Assembly (NCBI GenBank): GCA_018396955.1
Contig: JAGTQI010000002.1
Location: forward strand, 1 to 64,000
Direction: 5' to 3'
Length of the DNA: 64,000 bases
Source of the DNA: Candidatus Bathyarchaeota archaeon
GTDB lineage: Archaea > Thermoproteota > Bathyarchaeia > Bathyarchaeales > Bathycorpusculaceae
Shown: one piece after another, positions 48,268-58,606 of the stretch
Layout of the letters: every line of letters begins with the position of its first letter
Position numbering within the stretch: position 1 is the first letter of the stretch
The notes under the pieces: model-generated
What the model was told of the DNA's origin: nothing
The model's database searches: none
The model's input: only the letters and a program-made list of their open reading frames with translations
Made by a program: the position numbers and the translations under genes

Positions 48268-48519
48268 TTGAGGGAGGATCTTCCAATCTCCGAGAAAATT
48301 CTGCAAACGCTCCATAACCTATGCGCAACAGCTCCAGATTTAGCGAGAAAAAGCGAAGAACTCGCCCAAGTCTTACAGTTGGATGCAACAGAGGTTGAAA
48401 AAATTCTAGACAGTTTTGGATGCGAGGGCTATGTGGAAAGTTTTGCTGACGACCAAGGGAAAAAGTGGTATTATCTTACTGGAAGGGGAATAATAAAAGT
48501 CTGCGCACTCTTCACTTAG
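48268..48519 (+). CDS. Small winged-helix-like protein
   Basis: SEELAQVLQLDATEVEKILDSFGCEGYVESFADDQGKKWYYLTGRG: HTH plus wing pattern; TTG start. Confidence 0.6.
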   Translation: MREDLPISEKILQTLHNLCATAPDLARKSEELAQVLQLDATEVEKILDSFGCEGYVESFADDQGKKWYYLTGRGIIKVCALFT

Positions 48520-48532
48520 TCGGCGGTAGCAA

Positions 48533-49165
48533 ATGCGAGTAATAATTTTTTCATGGGAGTACCCGCCAAGAACGGTTGGCGAACTTGCCGATTATGTTAA
48601 AGAGTTGGCAGTGCAGCTCGCCAAAAACAAGGTTGAAACCTACGTGGTTACCTATCATGATTATATGACTGGGGAGTTTGAGGAAAACGGCGTCAAAACT
48701 TACAGGGTGACAAACCCTGTTAAGACCCACATAAGTGTCCTTACTTGGGTTTTGACTCTAAACCAAGAAGTGGAGCGGGTCGCCGCCAACATATGCTATA
48801 AAGTGGGCGGACGTTTAGACCTAATAGATGTACAGGACTGGCATTTTATTCCAGCAGCGGTTACTTTGAAAAGGGCATTCAACATTCCCTTTGTCTATTC
48901 CATTGAGAGTTTAGAGGACCATCGCTCTCATGGTGCAAACTCGCCGTTTAATATGGCTATTAAGAGCATTGAGTGGCTGGGCATGTATGAGGCAAGCAAG
49001 GTTCTCGTGAAATCCGAGTGGATGGCAAGCGAAGTCATCAGGATCTATAAGGTTCCAGAAGCAAAAATAAAAATCGTCAAGCCCGGCTCTGATCGATGGC
49101 TTAAAACAATTTTAGAAGCCTACAAAAGCCTTAAGGGGGAACTCATGGAATGTCCAGTGAGTTAA
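48533..49165 (+). CDS. Half-length GT4/GT5-like protein (N-terminal GT-B Rossmann domain only)
   Basis: MRVIIFSWEYPPRTVGELADYVKELAVQLAKNKVETYVVTYHDYMTGEFEENGVKTYRV...LIDVQDWHFIPAAVTLKRAF...VKSEWMASEVIRIYKVPEAKIKIVKPGSDRW then stops; aligns to the N-terminal half of the next gene. Confidence 0.8.
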   Translation: MRVIIFSWEYPPRTVGELADYVKELAVQLAKNKVETYVVTYHDYMTGEFEENGVKTYRVTNPVKTHISVLTWVLTLNQEVERVAANICYKVGGRLDLIDVQDWHFIPAAVTLKRAFNIPFVYSIESLEDHRSHGANSPFNMAIKSIEWLGMYEASKVLVKSEWMASEVIRIYKVPEAKIKIVKPGSDRWLKTILEAYKSLKGELMECPVS

Positions 49166-50355
49166 GGGTTATGATGCTTACATGGGAGTTTCCGCCGAGA
49201 ATTATTGGCGGTATCTCACCCCACGTATATTACTTGTCAAAAAGTCTTGCAAAAAATGGTGTGAAAGTCTACGTTGTTACATGCGATTTTCCAGGCGCCC
49301 CTCAATATGAAACGCTGGACGGAGTTGAAGTTTATAGAATTGATTCTTACAAGAACCCCTCGCCTGATTTTGCAAGCTGGGTTTACTTGATGAATATGAA
49401 CATGCAGAAGGAGGCAGCATCCATTGTTAAAAAATTAGGCGGAGTTAACATTTTCCACGCTCACGACTGGCTTGTGGCAGACGCTGGGATAGGCCTAAAA
49501 CACGTTTTTAGGAAACCTCTTCTGGCTACCATTCATTCGACAGAGTATGGAAGGCGAAACGGCATCCACTCTGACTATGAGAGAATGATTCACGAGACGG
49601 AGGCTTGGCTCACCTATGAGGCTTGGAGGGTTATATGCTGCAGCAACTACATGGTTTCCCATGTAAAATGGGTTTTCGGGCTTCCACAAGACAAACTCAT
49701 AATGATTCCAAACGGCGTGGACGCAAAAGAATATGAAAGAAGCGGCGATGTTGACTTAAACCAGTTTAGGCGACGCTTCGCCTTGCCGGAGGAGAAAATT
49801 GTATTGTTTGTTGGGCGACTCGTCTATGAAAAGGGCATACACGTTCTCATCAGCGCAGTACCGAAGGTCTTAGAGAAAGTGAACGCAAAATTTGTCATAG
49901 TTGGAAACGGATACATGCAACAATCCTTATCGGAATACATAAGAAACATAGGATTGGCGCATAAAGTCATGTTTACAGGTTTTGTAGATGATGGGACGCT
50001 GCGGAATCTGCAAAAATGCGCCGACGTTTCAGTTGTCCCATCCATTTTTGAGCCTTTTGGAATCGTGGCGCTTGAGGCTATGGCGGCTAAAAGTCCGGTT
50101 GTGGTTTCGGATACTGGTGGCTTGTCAGAAATAGTTGAGCATGAAATAACTGGAGTTAAAGTTTATCCAAATAACCCAGACTCGCTGGCGTGGGGGATCA
50201 CAAAAGTTTTGCTTGATGAGAATTTGGCGAATAAGTTGAGGGAGAACGCTTACCGAAAAGTTGTTGAAAATTATAACTGGGAGAAGATAAGCCAGCAAAC
50301 AAGAAAAATTTATGAGAGCGTTTTAAGCGAGTATTCAAGGACTTTTTGGGCTTAG
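49150..50355 (+). CDS. GT4/GT5-family glycosyltransferase (glycogen synthase-like)
   Basis: LTWEFPPRIIGGISPHVYYLSKSLAKNGVKVYVVT, FHAHDWLVADAGIGLKH, IPNGVDAKEYE, FVGRLVYEKGIHVLISA, PSIFEPFGIVALEAMAAKSPVVVSDTGGLSEIVEH. Confidence 0.95.
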   Translation: MSSELRVMMLTWEFPPRIIGGISPHVYYLSKSLAKNGVKVYVVTCDFPGAPQYETLDGVEVYRIDSYKNPSPDFASWVYLMNMNMQKEAASIVKKLGGVNIFHAHDWLVADAGIGLKHVFRKPLLATIHSTEYGRRNGIHSDYERMIHETEAWLTYEAWRVICCSNYMVSHVKWVFGLPQDKLIMIPNGVDAKEYERSGDVDLNQFRRRFALPEEKIVLFVGRLVYEKGIHVLISAVPKVLEKVNAKFVIVGNGYMQQSLSEYIRNIGLAHKVMFTGFVDDGTLRNLQKCADVSVVPSIFEPFGIVALEAMAAKSPVVVSDTGGLSEIVEHEITGVKVYPNNPDSLAWGITKVLLDENLANKLRENAYRKVVENYNWEKISQQTRKIYESVLSEYSRTFWA

Positions 50356-50361
50356 CGGGGG

Positions 50362-51300
50362 TTATGGGTACTTAAGTCTAATTGCCTTATGTGGACATGT
50401 GTCAGAGCACTTCATACAATAAATACACTCCGGATCGCTGAACTTTTCCCATGGCAATTCTAGAATTGGAACCATCATGGGACAAGCCTTAACACATTCT
50501 CTGCATTCACCTTTAACACACTTCACAGGGTCCCTCCGTAAACCAAGAAAGCTAAACTTGTTCAGAAAAGCCATTATCGCGCCATGGGGACATAGATACC
50601 TACACCATCCCCGCGGAACATAAGCCGCTAAAACAAGAACACCTACAAGAATGAACAATTGAGCCCAAAAAATGGTAGGCAAATCCAAAATCCCTGATAA
50701 TACATCTACAATTGGCCGCTCCGTAACCTCAATTGAAAAGCTTTGAATGCCTCTCGGCAAAGATGAAAACAGGGTTTCAGCTGGACTTATGGCGGTGAAT
50801 GGAGCATAGGCGAATATCCCCAATGCTCTTTCATAATCTCTTTGGGCTCCCGCAAGCTTAGCAGCTGAAAATGTGAGGCTAATGAACAGCACAATGCCCA
50901 AAACAAAATACTTTACCAACGCCATGTTCCTATGAGTTTTAGGAGAAACCTCTGTTTTCTTCACTTTAACAAAGCCTACTAGGTCTTGGATGAAGCCGAA
51001 GGGGCAAACCCAACCGCAGAGGGATTTGCCAATTAAAACGCCCACTAATAGGAAGGATGCTGTTGCAAACCATGGAAAAACAACTGATGGCAACCGCCAC
51101 CCGCTGAACATTAGCTGCAGTGCTGTGAAAGCATCCCCAAGAGTGTTTGGTTGGTAACCCCAGGACCATAAAACTGGAAGCACTATAGGCAGCGAGTCTA
51201 AATTAAAGACCATTGCACTGAAAAGTAGGAAGGAGAGAAGCTGAACCACTCTGCGAAGCGTGTTAATCTTAAGCAGACGCCGCCGAATGTTTGCCTTCAA
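50362..51300 (-). CDS. Membrane-bound 4Fe-4S protein (NapH/NosR-like polyferredoxin)
   Basis: GKSLCGWVCPFGFIQDLVG, RGWCRYLCPHGAIMAF, CVKGECRECVKACPMMVP, CIYCMKCSDTCPHKAI. Confidence 0.88.
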   Translation of the reverse strand: MKANIRRRLLKINTLRRVVQLLSFLLFSAMVFNLDSLPIVLPVLWSWGYQPNTLGDAFTALQLMFSGWRLPSVVFPWFATASFLLVGVLIGKSLCGWVCPFGFIQDLVGFVKVKKTEVSPKTHRNMALVKYFVLGIVLFISLTFSAAKLAGAQRDYERALGIFAYAPFTAISPAETLFSSLPRGIQSFSIEVTERPIVDVLSGILDLPTIFWAQLFILVGVLVLAAYVPRGWCRYLCPHGAIMAFLNKFSFLGLRRDPVKCVKGECRECVKACPMMVPILELPWEKFSDPECIYCMKCSDTCPHKAIRLKYP

Positions 51301-51347
51301 CCATTTCAGCCCCTTTTTGGACGAGATAGTTATGGGTTTAGGTTATT

Positions 51348-52718
51348 TTACTTTCCGATAACATTAACGTTTTCCACATGAACCCAAGGCGCAACAAGCG
51401 AACCAATTTTCCTCTCGTTATTTGCTAAATCCGCAACGTTTTTTAAAATCTCAAAAACGTTGCCAGCGAGCATGGCACCCTTAACTGGATGAACTATTCT
51501 GCCCTTCTCAATTTTCCACGCTGGAGTTGCCACAACAGAGAATTCCCCGCTTGCCGGATTACTGCTATGTGCCCCTTGCAGTGAATATACAAGAAGCCCC
51601 TCATCAACTTCACCTATCAGCTCTTCTGAAGATTTTTTCCCAACTTTAAAGTGGAAATTTGTTGTTTCAACATTTGGCGTTGACAAGTAACCAGCCCTAA
51701 AGGCGTTTCCAGTGCTCTCCTTCCCCTCTTTTTTGGCAGTATAATTGTCGTAAATAAAGTTGCGTAGAACGCCTTTCTCTATTATAACGGTTTTCTGCTG
51801 CGGAACTCCCTCACCATCAAACTTCCATGTGCGGAGCCCACCTTCAAGCAAGCCATCATCATAAATGGTCACGACTTCCGAGGCGACTTTTTCACCAATC
51901 TTACCTTTAAAAGCCGACTGGTTTCGCTGCACATAATCCGCCTTTACAGCGTTCATCAAAGTGTAATAGAGAAGCTGCTGTAGGGCAAAATGGGCAAAAA
52001 TGACATCCATACCTCTTGACTCCACCCGTTTGGCTCTTAATGCCAAAGCTGCCAAGCGAGCAGCCTCTCTACCCACCCACTCAGGATCTATTTTGTAAAT
52101 CCTCTCGGCGTTAAATTCGAAACATACGGGTGTTACTTCACCACTTTCATGGGCCACTGTCGCCAAACTACATTCAATAATTGTTCCACAATCGAAGCAT
52201 GTCACACCGTTTGAGTTTACAATAGCCCGTGAAAGGTAAGAAGCTCCAATGCCGCCCTCTATTGGAAAGACACGCTCATCAGTTTTTTCAGCAGCCTCCA
52301 ACATTAGGGAAGAAAGCTTAACCAAATCTTCTGGGGATAACTCGCAAATAGCACTGTCAAACGTCCCCCTTACATTGGCGTAAGGTTTTTTATGCGGGAA
52401 GCCTTGCCAATCCTTATCCGGCTTGCTCGCCCATGCAGACTTCAAAGATTTTATAACCACTTCCTCAATTGTCTCTTTGCTTCCAACAATGTTTGTGTAC
52501 GAAAAGCCAACCGCCTTATTAACAACTGTCCTAACTCCAAGCCCCTGGTCAATTATCCTTGAACTTTTTGTGATTTGTCCCCTTTCAATGGATACCGCCG
52601 TTGTAAAGCCTTGATATGCGAAAGCTTCAGCCTCGTCGGCTCCATGTTTAAGCGCAAATTTCACAGCAGCTTCAGCCAAGCTGACAGTTTCGTCCTTTTT
52701 AAGAGATGCCACCCACAA
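51348..52718 (-). CDS. TldD/PmbA family, TldE/PmbA-like subunit
   Basis: [63 protein letters not shown]; no HExxxH. Confidence 0.92.
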   Translation of the reverse strand: MWVASLKKDETVSLAEAAVKFALKHGADEAEAFAYQGFTTAVSIERGQITKSSRIIDQGLGVRTVVNKAVGFSYTNIVGSKETIEEVVIKSLKSAWASKPDKDWQGFPHKKPYANVRGTFDSAICELSPEDLVKLSSLMLEAAEKTDERVFPIEGGIGASYLSRAIVNSNGVTCFDCGTIIECSLATVAHESGEVTPVCFEFNAERIYKIDPEWVGREAARLAALALRAKRVESRGMDVIFAHFALQQLLYYTLMNAVKADYVQRNQSAFKGKIGEKVASEVVTIYDDGLLEGGLRTWKFDGEGVPQQKTVIIEKGVLRNFIYDNYTAKKEGKESTGNAFRAGYLSTPNVETTNFHFKVGKKSSEELIGEVDEGLLVYSLQGAHSSNPASGEFSVVATPAWKIEKGRIVHPVKGAMLAGNVFEILKNVADLANNERKIGSLVAPWVHVENVNVIGK

Positions 52719-54087
52719 GCACCTCTTTAACCCTTATATGGGGACCACCATCACAGACAAATGCTGTTTGTCCCTTACCACACCTTCCAGGCCAAAGTTC
52801 AAAGTCTTTCCCAACAGCATCCACCTTATGCAACGTCTCAAGTGTATTGCCGCTTATTGAGGCATTTCGTACTGGTTCGCCAATCTCACCTTTAACTATT
52901 TCATAGCCCTCTTGAATCCCAACTTGGAATGTGCCGTCCAAGTTCGCTTGTCCTCCCCGGAAGCTTTTGAAGTAGTAACCGAATTTTATGCCTTCAATAA
53001 GCTCTTCTAATGAGTGGTCTTTTGGTGCTAGGAAAGTGTTGCGCATCCGTATTATTGGTTCCACACGGAAGTCTTCGGCTCTTGCATTGCCAGTTGGCTT
53101 AGCATTGAATTTCTGAGCTGTTTCACGGTTATGCATAAGTCCAACAACAACGCCATCCCTAACCAACAGTGTTTTTTGAGCAGGGATGCCCTCGTCATCA
53201 TATTTGAAAGAACCGAAAGCTCCCTCAATGGTTCCATCATCGTAAATAGTAACAACCTCGGAAGCCACCTTCTTGCCAAGTTTGTTCATAAGAACGGAAC
53301 CAGACAAGGTTAAATCCGCCTCAGCCAAATGACCAAAAGCCTCATGAACAAAAACCCCCACAACGTTTGAACCCAAAACCACTGGAAAGGTTCCGCCTTT
53401 TGGAGGCTTGGCCTTCAATTGTCCAACAGCCCTTTTCGCAACTTTTTCTCCTACAACTTCTGGAGCTTCAATATCAAAAACCTCAAAGCCGTTTGTTGAG
53501 CCTACCTCTTCACGACTAAACGTGAAAACGTCTCCCTCTTTTGCGGTAACAAGAATTCGTGACCAGACATGGAGTTTATCCTGTTCGATATACGAGCTCT
53601 CATTATTCAAGAAATAGCTTGTTCCAACCAAGTCCAAATAATCTACAGTACAGCTTTTAACGCGTTTGTCATATCCCAAAACCGTTTCCGCAATAGTTGA
53701 GGTTACCCTTAATTTGTCTTCTATGGGGATTTTTGAAGGATCCTTCTTAGGCTTGGCTGAAACCTCGTCCTCAAAAGCTTTGTTTTCAGCGAGTTTTATT
53801 GGGTTCCTAAGTTTTTGACTGGCAACTTTCGCCATCCTACAGGCTTCAGAGGCGGCTTCCACCAATGTTTTAACGCCAAGCGAGTATGAAGATGCAAAAC
53901 CCCATGCGCCGTTGACAAGCACCCTTATGGCGGCGCCATTTTCAATGCCCTCTTTAACCGCCTCAACCCTCTCCTCTTTAATGGTAAGCATAGTCTTGAA
54001 AAGTTTCTGCGCGCGCACCTCCGCATACTCAGCGCCAAACTTATCGACAGCAACATTAACAACTTTAGCTAGAGCGTCTCTCAACAT
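52699..54087 (-). CDS. tldD: TldD-family metalloprotease subunit
   Basis: [15 protein letters not shown] metal-binding motif, [43 protein letters not shown]. Confidence 0.93.
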   Translation of the reverse strand: MLRDALAKVVNVAVDKFGAEYAEVRAQKLFKTMLTIKEERVEAVKEGIENGAAIRVLVNGAWGFASSYSLGVKTLVEAASEACRMAKVASQKLRNPIKLAENKAFEDEVSAKPKKDPSKIPIEDKLRVTSTIAETVLGYDKRVKSCTVDYLDLVGTSYFLNNESSYIEQDKLHVWSRILVTAKEGDVFTFSREEVGSTNGFEVFDIEAPEVVGEKVAKRAVGQLKAKPPKGGTFPVVLGSNVVGVFVHEAFGHLAEADLTLSGSVLMNKLGKKVASEVVTIYDDGTIEGAFGSFKYDDEGIPAQKTLLVRDGVVVGLMHNRETAQKFNAKPTGNARAEDFRVEPIIRMRNTFLAPKDHSLEELIEGIKFGYYFKSFRGGQANLDGTFQVGIQEGYEIVKGEIGEPVRNASISGNTLETLHKVDAVGKDFELWPGRCGKGQTAFVCDGGPHIRVKEVLVGGIS

Positions 54088-54171
54088 CCCCCCTTCCTAG
54101 AGTAGCCTTTTAGAGGGATATAATCACGAAAACGGTGTTAATAAAAATTGCCAAAATGTTAAAAATGAATT

Positions 54172-54519
54172 TTAAGCCTTCCGCATGAGAAGCTTCACTT
54201 GGCTGGGAAAGTCGCTTTCCCGAAGCTTCTCCAACTCAATTCTTCGGAGCAGACCATAACTGGAGTATATGTCCTCTAAAATCTTTCGCTCAATAACGTA
54301 AGCCCCAGACTTCAAAAAATCTTCAAGTCCCTTAGCAAACAAATCGATTTTAATAGCAATCTCGTCCCGCCTAATAGAATAGTTACTCTCCAAATAGTGA
54401 TAAATTAGGCGGGTAGCCTCGTCTCCAAAAACCTGCCTCATGACACGGTCAATTATTTTGCAGACTTTCTCATTTTCCCTATATATTTGTTGATTTGTTG
54501 TGGTGTTCATGGAGATCAA
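54172..54519 (-). CDS. Small NitrOD5-like protein
   Basis: KIIDRVMRQVFGDEATRLIYHYLESNYSIRRDEIAIKIDLFAKGLEDFLKSGAYVIERKILEDIYSSYGL follows the NitrOD5 pattern by eye. Confidence 0.5.
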   Translation of the reverse strand: MISMNTTTNQQIYRENEKVCKIIDRVMRQVFGDEATRLIYHYLESNYSIRRDEIAIKIDLFAKGLEDFLKSGAYVIERKILEDIYSSYGLLRRIELEKLRESDFPSQVKLLMRKA

Positions 54520-54600
54520 AAATATCGTGTGTATTACGACTTAATAAGTTTTGCCGTGTACATGTTCAACACACATACAAAATAAAACATAGGAAAAACA

Positions 54601-55887
54601 TCACATGAAATCAGTAAGATTCAACTGTTGAACTTTTCCGTAACACTTCTCGTATTTGAAGTCGTTCCAAAAAATTATTGGGCGACCATAAACCCCGTCG
54701 TATCCAGGCACAACTTTGATTCTGTCTTCCCTAACCCTAATTATAGCCTCGGCAATCTTCCCATTCACAACCGATTCTAGAGCCTCCTTCGGTGCATCGA
54801 TGAGCACGGAATATTCGTTCCCAAACTTTTCCACCAACTTATTGTAGATGCTCCAAACCTGCTGCGTTGATGGAGAATCAACATTTAAAACCGTTGCGAT
54901 AATTTCTGAGAGGGGAAGCAGGTGCAAATATCCTATAGCGTTTTCTGGCCTAAAACCTGCTGGGCGGTCTGCAAGTTCCTCAACCCTTTCTTCAACGCCT
55001 TTAGTCAGTTTTTTGCGGCAAACAGGACAGATGTTGCCAAGTTTAATGGCCTCTTTTGGGGAAAGTGAAACGTTACAGTTTCTGTGCCCAGTCCAATGAT
55101 ACTTTCCATAAGCCGGGTCAGTTTCAACCGTAAATTTGAAGCTTGTTTTGTCCTTGTTTTTTATGGCATCCACAACTTCCCAATAGCTTGGACTTTTCAG
55201 CTCAAAAACATTGGCTTCTCTCCCCATGCGCCATGGCCAGAAGCTGTGGCTGTCACTGTTTGAAACCAATGTGAACTGGTCAAGTTTGCTTAGCCGCCAG
55301 TTCATGGGCGGGTCTGATGACAAGCCAGTTTCAAGGGCGTAAATATGTTTTGTCATGTCTTGGTAACACTCTTCAACACTGTTGAAGCCGCTGAAGGCTC
55401 CAAATATGCTGAACCAAGGCGTCCAAGCATGAGCTGGAAAAATCATGTTGTCTTTTGAAACTTCCATAACCTCCTCAACAAGTTGTGGGGCAGACATGCT
55501 AAGGGTTGGTCTCCCATCTACCGACAAATCGCCATACTTGGCGAGGCGCTCATTTATTTGAACCGCAACTTCCATGCTCGGCGTCAGTATAACGTGATGA
55601 ATCTTCTTCACATCGTTTCCAAAAGTAAATATCGTACTGACCTCAGTAGTCAGCATGAAATAGACGGGGAACTCCGGATTCTTGGCAACCTTATACAGTC
55701 CAGTTCCAGCCTCCTCCACCAATGTTTCTTGTAGTTCTTTAAGCCATTTGGGATGGGTGAAGTCTCCTGTGCCGACAAGGTTTAAGCCTTTAATTTTTGC
55801 GAAATTGCCCATTTCTTCAATGCTCATTTTCTGGCTTGTGGCACGACTGTACCGCCCGTGAATATGGAGGTCGGCTATAACCCTCAT
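54601..55887 (-). CDS. Endonuclease Q (PHP-domain deaminated-base repair endonuclease)
   Basis: ADLHIHGRYSRATSQKMSIEEM, GTGDFTHPKWLKELQ, FPAHAWTPWFSIFGAFSGFNS, SNSDSHSFWPWRMGREAN, C-terminal CPVCRKKLTKGVEERV. Confidence 0.88.
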   Translation of the reverse strand: MRVIADLHIHGRYSRATSQKMSIEEMGNFAKIKGLNLVGTGDFTHPKWLKELQETLVEEAGTGLYKVAKNPEFPVYFMLTTEVSTIFTFGNDVKKIHHVILTPSMEVAVQINERLAKYGDLSVDGRPTLSMSAPQLVEEVMEVSKDNMIFPAHAWTPWFSIFGAFSGFNSVEECYQDMTKHIYALETGLSSDPPMNWRLSKLDQFTLVSNSDSHSFWPWRMGREANVFELKSPSYWEVVDAIKNKDKTSFKFTVETDPAYGKYHWTGHRNCNVSLSPKEAIKLGNICPVCRKKLTKGVEERVEELADRPAGFRPENAIGYLHLLPLSEIIATVLNVDSPSTQQVWSIYNKLVEKFGNEYSVLIDAPKEALESVVNGKIAEAIIRVREDRIKVVPGYDGVYGRPIIFWNDFKYEKCYGKVQQLNLTDFM

Positions 55888-55929
55888 TTTTCTCGTTAAA
55901 CCTCATAGGTGTTTAATGCTTAAGTCATT

Positions 55930-56107
55930 TACGGAAAATGCAAAGCACCTTATGGTCTACGTCAACGTCTAACTTTTTTGCTCAAAGCTTGAGGATAAAC
56001 CGTAACCACGGGAAACTGAGAAGTCGGAAAAACAAAATGGTCATCCAAAAGGTTTTTCAAAAAGCCGCAGTACCATATAAATCAAAGAAAACGGCTTTTA
56101 ATCTCAT
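55930..56107 (-). pseudogene. HAD-family hydrolase remnant (motif I only)
   Basis: ATG at 56107: MRLKAVFFDLYGTAAF*; FFDLYGT is a HAD motif I, followed directly by stops. Confidence 0.5.
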
Positions 56108-56204
56108 AAAAACATCTTCACATAGTGAGAATATAAAGCTGCTTGAAACATAAGGAATGCAGCCACATTTTTTAAAATATAGTTTATAGGTTGCTGGGCA
56201 AACT

Positions 56205-57341
56205 TTGTATTCGATAATTATGATGATGGGCTTTATTGTTAATCCGATTGCTGGCATGGGTGGAAGGGTTGGGCTTAAGGGAACCGATGGCGTTTTAGAG
56301 GAGGCTGTTGCAAGAGGGGCTAAGCCGGTTTCTCCAAAAAGGGCTGTGGAGTTTCTCCGAGAGCTTAAGGAAAGTGCACATGGAAATATAATTAAGATAA
56401 TAACGTGTCCCGGAGTTATGGGCGAGGTGGAAGCAAAAGAAGCAGAAGTTGCCGTGGAAATCTTGCCCATGAAAATTGGAGTAAAAACAACGGCGGAAGA
56501 CACCAAAAGAGCTGTTGAGCTTTTGGCTGACGCAAAAACGGACCTAATAGTCTTTGTTGGCGGTGATGGCACGGCAAAGGATATCTTAAACGCGATAAAA
56601 GAGAAGGGCGTGGAACTGCCGGTTTTAGGTATTCCCTCCGGCGTGAAAATGTATAGCGGTGTTTTTGCCGTAAATCCCTCAGACGCTGTGGAGGTTGTTT
56701 TAGCCTACGCAAGGGGCGAGGCGGAAATAACCGAATTTGAGGTTATGGATGCCGATGAAACTGCCATAAGAAGCGACACTTTCGCTGTGAGGCTTTACGG
56801 CTTTTTGAAGGGGCCCTTCTTGCCTATGAAGATTCAAGGAAGCAAACAAGTTAGTCCAGAAACGGTTGATGAAAAAGAGAATCAGATGGCAATAGCCAAA
56901 TCAATAGTTGAGGAGATGCAGCCTAGCGCCACATACATCCTTGGACCAGGTACAACTGTAAAATGTATAGCTGAACTGCTTGGAGTCCCAAAAACGGTGC
57001 TTGGCGTTGACATTTACAAAAATGGCAAAATCATATTGGACGTGGACGAGAAGAAGATTTTGGAAAACGTGGAAGATTGGCAGAACACCTGGATAATTCT
57101 GTCGCCAATAGGGCGGCAAGGCATTCTTCTTGGCAGAGGAAATCAGCAGATAAGCCCAGAAATCATAAAGCGTGTTGGAAAAAACAAGATAATTGTCGCA
57201 GCAACAAAAAGTAAGCTCCGCGATATAGAAGGCGGAATTTTAAGGGTTGACACCGGAGACGCTGAAACAGACAAAATGCTCAGAGGATATATCAAAGTGG
57301 TTACGGATTACCGGGAATGGTGCCTCATGCCAGTGCAGTGA
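56205..57341 (+). CDS. ATP-NAD kinase family protein (COG3199-like)
   Basis: GFIVNPIAGMGGRVGLKGTDG, LIVFVGGDGTAKDIL, LGIPSGVKMYSGVFAVNP. Likely start at one of the internal Met codons. Confidence 0.88.
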   Translation: MYSIIMMMGFIVNPIAGMGGRVGLKGTDGVLEEAVARGAKPVSPKRAVEFLRELKESAHGNIIKIITCPGVMGEVEAKEAEVAVEILPMKIGVKTTAEDTKRAVELLADAKTDLIVFVGGDGTAKDILNAIKEKGVELPVLGIPSGVKMYSGVFAVNPSDAVEVVLAYARGEAEITEFEVMDADETAIRSDTFAVRLYGFLKGPFLPMKIQGSKQVSPETVDEKENQMAIAKSIVEEMQPSATYILGPGTTVKCIAELLGVPKTVLGVDIYKNGKIILDVDEKKILENVEDWQNTWIILSPIGRQGILLGRGNQQISPEIIKRVGKNKIIVAATKSKLRDIEGGILRVDTGDAETDKMLRGYIKVVTDYREWCLMPVQ

Positions 57342-57346
57342 CGTGA

Positions 57347-58606
57347 CTAAGCGCCGAACTTTTTAACCTTCCCTATAAAATTCATTAAGATTGGCATCAA
57401 GTCTTTTCCTCTTAACCTTCCTAAACCGCCTTTTGCACATGCTCTTTCACCAAATTCTTCAACGTCGTCGCTACGCACATAGGGACCTGTTATAGCTACA
57501 GGAACTGGGTCGCCTTCATGATTCCCCGTTACACATGATGTTGTGTGGTCAGCCGTCAAAGCCACATAAGTTTCACCCAAATCAACCTTGTTAAGTATGT
57601 AGGAAAGCATTCGGTCAATTTTCTCGATAACCTCCACTTTCTGCCTAACATTTCCATCATGACTAGCAACGTCTGGAGCCTTCACATGCAACAAAACCAA
57701 ATCATTCTCTTTTAACGCTTGAACAGCGGCCTTCGCCTTAGCAATATAGTCTGTCTGCGGCGTCCCAGTCGCACTCTTAATAGTTAATAGTTGCATGCCA
57801 GCAGCCTTACACACACCACGAATCAGCGAGGTTGCAGCCACACATACAGCCTCAACACTATAAATCTCGCTAAGCGGTCTTATTTTCGGCAGAATGCCAG
57901 CTCCCCTAACCAAAATGGCGTTTGCCGGTGGCAGTCCACGTGCAACCCTTTCCTTATTTATTGGGTGCTCTTTTAGGACTTTGTGAAATTTCTCCATAAG
58001 CTCGTTAAGGATTTTGGCTGTATGTCTGGCTTCAGAATTATCTTCTAATGGTTTAACTTCCAAAACTTTTTCCCCAGTAATACCAGGGTCGGAGTCGCTA
58101 ACAGCTCGCGAAAGTTTTGAACCGCGCAAAACAAGAACCGCACGATGTTGCACAGTATTGGCGAACAGAAATTTAACGGAAGAGTCTGAAAGTTTGACTT
58201 TCTTTAGGCTTTCCGCAAGTTTAGAAGCGTCAGAGTCAGCTATTCTGCCAGCCCTCCTATCTAAAATTACATGATTCTCATCCACGGACGCAAAATTGCA
58301 CCTAAAACAAACATCCCCCTCCATGACGGCTATTCCGGACCCTAATGCTTCGAAGGCGCCTCTACCCGAATAAACTTCAAAGGCGTCATAACCTAAAAGC
58401 GCAAGTGTAGCAGTGTCACTTCCCGGCGGAATGCCGGGCGCTATTGGGTCCATTATCCCGCAGATTCCAACGCTTGCCATGTGGTTCATTGAAGGCTTTC
58501 GGGCAGCCTCTAACGGGGTTTTCCAGCCCAATTCCTTTAAGGGTCTGTCAGCCATCCCATCCCCAATAATGAGAAGAACTTTCAACCTTAACCAGCCTTC
58601 AAGCAT
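57347..58606 (-). CDS. apgM: 2,3-bisphosphoglycerate-independent phosphoglycerate mutase, archaeal type
   Basis: LLIIGDGMADRPLKELGWKTPLEAA, GIPPGSDTATLALLGYDAFEVYSGRGAFEALG, VKAPDVASHDGN, ALTADHTTSCVTGNHEGDPVP. Confidence 0.95.
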   Translation of the reverse strand: MLEGWLRLKVLLIIGDGMADRPLKELGWKTPLEAARKPSMNHMASVGICGIMDPIAPGIPPGSDTATLALLGYDAFEVYSGRGAFEALGSGIAVMEGDVCFRCNFASVDENHVILDRRAGRIADSDASKLAESLKKVKLSDSSVKFLFANTVQHRAVLVLRGSKLSRAVSDSDPGITGEKVLEVKPLEDNSEARHTAKILNELMEKFHKVLKEHPINKERVARGLPPANAILVRGAGILPKIRPLSEIYSVEAVCVAATSLIRGVCKAAGMQLLTIKSATGTPQTDYIAKAKAAVQALKENDLVLLHVKAPDVASHDGNVRQKVEVIEKIDRMLSYILNKVDLGETYVALTADHTTSCVTGNHEGDPVPVAITGPYVRSDDVEEFGERACAKGGLGRLRGKDLMPILMNFIGKVKKFGA

